A stretch of DNA of 64,000 nucleotides from Pannonibacter tanglangensis. Lineage in GTDB: Bacteria; Pseudomonadota; Alphaproteobacteria; Rhizobiales; Stappiaceae. Under the pieces are notes generated by a model, which did not search any database, was not told the origin of the DNA, and saw nothing but the letters and a program-made list of their open reading frames with translations. Positions 61,198 to 64,000 of the stretch are shown in pieces. How positions within the stretch are numbered: position 1 is the first letter of the stretch; every line of letters starts with the position of its first letter. A program made the position numbers and the translations under genes. Where the stretch lies: the NCBI RefSeq assembly GCF_009915685.1, contig NZ_JAABLP010000005.1; one strand, given 5' to 3'.

Positions 61198-62010
61198 ATG
61201 ACTGATATGCGTCTTGTCGTCGTCGGTGCCGCCGGCCGTATGGGGCAGGCCCTTGTCCGGGCCGTGACGGCCATGGACGGCGTCACCCTGAGCGCGGCAA
61301 TCGAACGCGAGGGCTCGGCTGCGCTGGGGCGCGACGCCGGCGAGCTGGCCGGCCTCGGGCCGCTCGGCGTGCGCATCACCGACGATCCGCTGACCGCCTT
61401 TGCCGCCAGCGAGGGCGTGCTCGACTTCACCACTCCCAAGGCGAGCCTCTGGTTTGCCGAGCTGGCGGCCCAGGCCCGCATCGTCCACATCATCGGCACG
61501 ACGGGCTGGGTCGATGGCGAACTCGAGCCGCTGAAGGCGGCCGCCCGCCATGCGCGTCTTGTCAAGTCGGGCAACATGAGCCTCGGCGTCAACCTCCTTG
61601 CCGCGCTGGTCCGCAAGGCCGCCGCCGCGCTCGGTCCCGATTTCGACCTCGAGATCGTCGAGATGCACCACCGGCACAAGGTGGACGCTCCCTCCGGGAC
61701 CGCACTCCTGCTGGGAGAAGCTGCTGCCGCTGGCCGCGGCATCGCACTTGCCGAGCATTCGGTCCGGGTCCGCGATGGCCACACCGGTCCGCGTCCGGCC
61801 GGCGACATTGGCTTTGCCACGCTGCGCGGCGGATCCGTGGTCGGCGATCACACGGTGATCCTGGCCGGCGACGGCGAGCGCGTCGAGCTCAGCCACAAGG
61901 CCGAAGACCGCCAGATCTTCGCCCGTGGCGCCGTCAAGGCCGCCCTCTGGGCGCGCGACAAGAAACCCGGACTTTACTCCATGGCCGATGTCCTCGGCCT
62001 CAACGACTGA
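61198..62010 (+). CDS. dapB: 4-hydroxy-tetrahydrodipicolinate reductase
   Basis: NAD(P)H-dependent step of lysine and diaminopimelate synthesis. The 270-residue protein has the nucleotide loop RLVVVGAAGRMGQALVRAV, VLDFTTPKASLWF, the HIIGTTGW segment, the active-site MHHRHKVDAPSGTAL, and a C-terminal FARGAVKAALWARDKKPGLY. Followed after 31 bases by gpmA. Confidence 0.97.
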   Translation: MTDMRLVVVGAAGRMGQALVRAVTAMDGVTLSAAIEREGSAALGRDAGELAGLGPLGVRITDDPLTAFAASEGVLDFTTPKASLWFAELAAQARIVHIIGTTGWVDGELEPLKAAARHARLVKSGNMSLGVNLLAALVRKAAAALGPDFDLEIVEMHHRHKVDAPSGTALLLGEAAAAGRGIALAEHSVRVRDGHTGPRPAGDIGFATLRGGSVVGDHTVILAGDGERVELSHKAEDRQIFARGAVKAALWARDKKPGLYSMADVLGLND

Positions 62011-62041
62011 AACCAGCCAAGCCCTGCGAGGAGATCGGCAT

Positions 62042-62662
62042 ATGGAACGTCTCTTGGTGCTCGTCCGTCACGGCCAGAGCGAGTGGAACCTGAAGAACCT
62101 CTTCACCGGCTGGAAGGACCCGGACCTGACCGAGCAGGGGGTCGCCGAGGCCCGTGCCGCCGGCGCCAAGCTGCGCGACATGAAGCTGCAGTTCGACATG
62201 GCCTATACGTCGGCCCTGACCCGTGCCCAGCACACGCTCCAGCTCATCCTGGCCGAGCTTGGCCAGGAGGGTCTGGAAACGGTGCGTGACCAGGCGCTGA
62301 ACGAGCGCGATTACGGCGACATCACCGGCATGAACAAGGACGAGGCGCGCGAGAAGTTCGGCGAGGAGCAGGTCCACATCTGGCGCCGCTCGTTCGATGT
62401 TCCGCCTCCGGGCGGCGAGAGCCTGAAGATGACCGCCGAGCGCGTGCTGCCTTACTACCGGGCGGAGATCCTGCCGCGCGTGCTGGAGGGCAAGCGCATC
62501 ATTGTTGCCGCCCACGGCAACTCGCTGCGCTCGCTGATCATGGAGCTGGAAAACCTCACGCCGGAACAGATCCTCAAGCGCGAGCTGGGCACCGGTGCAC
62601 CGGTCGTCTACCGTCTGAACGAGGACGGCCAGGTGGTCAGCGTCGAGGATCTCGCCGACTGA
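62042..62662 (+). CDS. gpmA: 2,3-bisphosphoglycerate-dependent phosphoglycerate mutase
   Basis: Glycolytic/gluconeogenic mutase interconverting 2- and 3-phosphoglycerate. 206 residues, the short alphaproteobacterial form: LVRHGQSEWNLKNLFTGWKD with the phospho-His, TSALTRAQHTLQLIL, NERDYGDITGMNKDEAR, and the second catalytic His in VAAHGNSLRSLIMELE. AGGAG precedes the ATG; an in-frame frame back into dapB was rejected. Probably co-transcribed with dapB; terminator follows. Confidence 0.96.
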   Translation: MERLLVLVRHGQSEWNLKNLFTGWKDPDLTEQGVAEARAAGAKLRDMKLQFDMAYTSALTRAQHTLQLILAELGQEGLETVRDQALNERDYGDITGMNKDEAREKFGEEQVHIWRRSFDVPPPGGESLKMTAERVLPYYRAEILPRVLEGKRIIVAAHGNSLRSLIMELENLTPEQILKRELGTGAPVVYRLNEDGQVVSVEDLAD

Positions 62663-62685
62663 GCCGGGCTCAGAACGTCAGCTAG

Positions 62686-62711
62686 AAAGGCGCCCGTGCG
62701 GCGCCTTTTTT
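62686..62711 (+). terminator. gpmA intrinsic terminator
   Basis: Stem AAAGGCGCC / GGCGCCTTT with loop CGTGC, followed by TTTG. It ends the dapB-gpmA unit. Confidence 0.93.
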
Positions 62712-62905
62712 GTTTCCGGGTACGCTCCTTCCGCCGTCATCCCTGTCCATGAGAGCGCTTCTTGCCAGATTGATGTGTGAGAGCGTGAATGGTCCGCGGG
62801 CGGAGCACCTGGTGCGCGGCCGTGTGTCTCAGGGTGCGAAGCCGGCATGTGCTGCACCGGACTGCAGCGGCCGTTCCGGGCGGGCGCCGACAGGGGGGAC
62901 GACCG

Positions 62906-63334
62906 TCAGCGCAGCAGCTTCAGCGCGCCGGTCAGCGAGCGGACCCATTTCGCCGGCCCGAGCAGCCCGATGCCGTCAAGCTCTTCCTCGGCGAGACTGT
63001 GGGTCCCGAACGTCGCCTCATACTCCAGATGGTCGTGCAGAGCACGGGCAAACGACGGGAAGGCAACGACGCGTCCCTCCGGGGTCTGCTCCCCGCATGT
63101 TGCGGCCGCCCGCGCCAGCAGGGCCTGCAGCGCCTCCTGTCCGGCCGCCAGGACCGGCACGGGCAACCGCGAGCTGCCATGGATGGCAAGACCGGCCCGG
63201 TCCGTCAGCCGTGACCCGGCCAGATCCGGCTGCAGGGCCGCAAGGCCGATGCCAATCGTTGCAGCGGTGTTGGCAGCAAATCCGGCGGGCAGGGCAGGAT
63301 TGAGGATGACAGCAATCCGCAGATCGGTCGTCAT
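62906..63334 (-). CDS. DUF2000 family protein
   Basis: 142-residue cytosolic protein. Motifs fit DUF2000: LRIAVILNPALPAGFAANTAA at the start (read as two pieces), LPVPVLAAG in the middle and FGTHSLAEEELDGIGLLGP near the end, with the last segment WVRSLTGALKLL. Structures in this family resemble peptidyl-tRNA hydrolase-like folds, but no function is established. AGGAGATCCC precedes ATG 63334. Divergent from an Lrp-type regulator with 125 bases between the starts, which suggests regulation by that neighbour. Confidence 0.85.
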   Translation of the reverse strand: MTTDLRIAVILNPALPAGFAANTAATIGIGLAALQPDLAGSRLTDRAGLAIHGSSRLPVPVLAAGQEALQALLARAAATCGEQTPEGRVVAFPSFARALHDHLEYEATFGTHSLAEEELDGIGLLGPAKWVRSLTGALKLLR

Positions 63335-63459
63335 GGGATCTCCTTCTGAAAACGACACCCCATCCTAGCGTCAGCCGCCCGGTCAAACCTGCCTTTTTGT
63401 CCCCATCAACGCCGAGTTCTGGTAGGATTGATCGAAACAGTCGGTCTAGGGGGAAGATT

Positions 63460-63951
63460 GTGCCGCAAGCACCGCTCGAGCCGATCGATCTCAGGATCCT
63501 GGCGCTCCTTCAGGACGACGGGCGCCTGACCAATCAGGCGCTGGCCGACGCCGCAGGCCTGTCCACCTCGCCGTGCTGGCGCCGGGTCCGCCAGCTTGAG
63601 GACGCCGGTGTCATCCAGGGCTATGGCGCAAGGCTTGACCGGCGGCAACTTGGGCTGGGTGTGCTTGTCTTCATCCGCGTGAAGATCGACACGCACAGTG
63701 AACGGGAGGCGGAAGACTTCGCCGCCGCCGTCGCGGCGCTGGACGAGGTGGTTGCCTGTTACAGCATTGCCGGCGATGCGGATTTCCTGCTGCAGGTGGT
63801 CGCGCAGGATCTTGACCATTACGCCGAGTTCGCCATGTCGGTCGTCCGGCGCCTGCCGGGCATCAAGGAAATGCAGACGACGATGGTCCTGAAGGAACTG
63901 AAGCCGTTCCGCGGATTTCCCGTGCGGGGCACGCGGCAGGAGGCGCGCTGA
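63460..63951 (+). CDS. Lrp/AsnC-family transcriptional regulator
   Basis: 163-residue regulator with an N-terminal HTH (DLRILALLQDDGRLTNQALA, GLSTSPCWRRVRQLEDAGVI) and a C-terminal RAM ligand domain (VVACYSIAGDADFLLQVVA, LPGIKEMQTTMVLKELK). The start is GTG at 63460 with a GGGGGAAG site; an in-frame frame from 63397 overlaps the divergent promoter and was rejected. Likely controls the divergent DUF2000 gene and itself. The effector, probably an amino acid, is not known. Confidence 0.92.
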   Translation: MPQAPLEPIDLRILALLQDDGRLTNQALADAAGLSTSPCWRRVRQLEDAGVIQGYGARLDRRQLGLGVLVFIRVKIDTHSEREAEDFAAAVAALDEVVACYSIAGDADFLLQVVAQDLDHYAEFAMSVVRRLPGIKEMQTTMVLKELKPFRGFPVRGTRQEAR

Positions 63952-64000
63952 GGGGCTGGCCGCATCGGAATGGGCCGGCCCCTCGGCAGGATCGGACGAG

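Overview
The window is a 64-kb piece of a high-GC alphaproteobacterial chromosome. Gene content and order fit the order Hyphomicrobiales (Rhizobiales), perhaps a Stappia/Labrenzia/Pannonibacter-like marine or soil lineage; the family-level guess is inference from gene order and protein style only. Supporting signs are the run tsaB-rimI-fur/mur-plsC-miaB-phoH-ybeY-corC-lnt-HTH-metK-trmB-rimP-nusA-ylxR-infB-rbfA-truB-rpsO-pnp, a PleD-type response regulator, a PmtA phospholipid methyltransferase next to dnaKJ, a CtrA-type box, GANTC sites upstream of dnaA, and heat-shock promoters of the alphaproteobacterial form CTTG-N17..19-CCTAkNT. I see no prophage, insertion sequence, CRISPR array or plasmid function. 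This is core genome with a few accessory-looking genes.

Layout. 1-4.4 kb: the end of a YqhA-like membrane protein, then a leftward sulfate/thiosulfate ABC importer operon (binding protein, CysT, CysW, CysA). 4.6-9.8 kb: a tRNA-Arg(CCG), an iron-sulfur (6-4) photolyase, an RlpA-like protein, and a PAS-GGDEF-EAL protein. 9.8-11.6 kb: a PadR regulator and MFS transporter operon with a palindromic operator. 11.7-21.9 kb: the leftward replication block dnaA-dnaN-recF-gyrB, preceded by a rhodanese, rpsT, an enoyl-CoA hydratase and mutM. At 21.9 kb the coding strand switches. 22.1-34.9 kb runs mostly rightward: ubiE-ubiB (ubiquinone), dnaK-dnaJ-pmtA, a flavin reductase, hslV-membrane protein-hslU, a universal stress protein and nfuA; a leftward alkB lies between ubiB and dnaK. 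34.9-38.8 kb: PleD-like diguanylate cyclase and LOG hydrolase on the minus strand, divergent from an Ala/Pro-rich LysM protein. 38.9-62.7 kb: a long rightward housekeeping block (tRNA modification, lipid, metal regulation, ribosome maturation, lipoprotein acylation, SAM synthesis, transcription-translation coupling, RNA decay, lysine and glycolysis genes). 62.9-64 kb: a DUF2000 protein divergent from an Lrp-type regulator.

How the parts work together. One theme is proteostasis: dnaK, hslV, pmtA and nfuA each have a look-alike RpoH promoter, which would tie chaperones, the HslVU protease, membrane phosphatidylcholine synthesis and Fe-S repair into one stress response. A second theme is cell cycle and cyclic-di-GMP: a GGDEF-EAL protein, a PleD homologue, CtrA-like boxes and a GANTC cluster upstream of dnaA. 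A third is translation: trmB, miaB, tsaB, rimI, rimP, nusA, infB, rbfA, truB, rpsO and pnp.

The most interesting unexplained items are: the AT-rich 640-bp gap upstream of dnaA; the 34-bp tandem repeat and nested hairpin around rimP; the structured leader of metK; the PadR regulator with two Cys-Cys pairs; a perfect 19-bp palindrome upstream of pleD; and a ten-helix membrane protein between hslV and hslU. All coordinates were read by eye, and no homology search or folding calculation was run.
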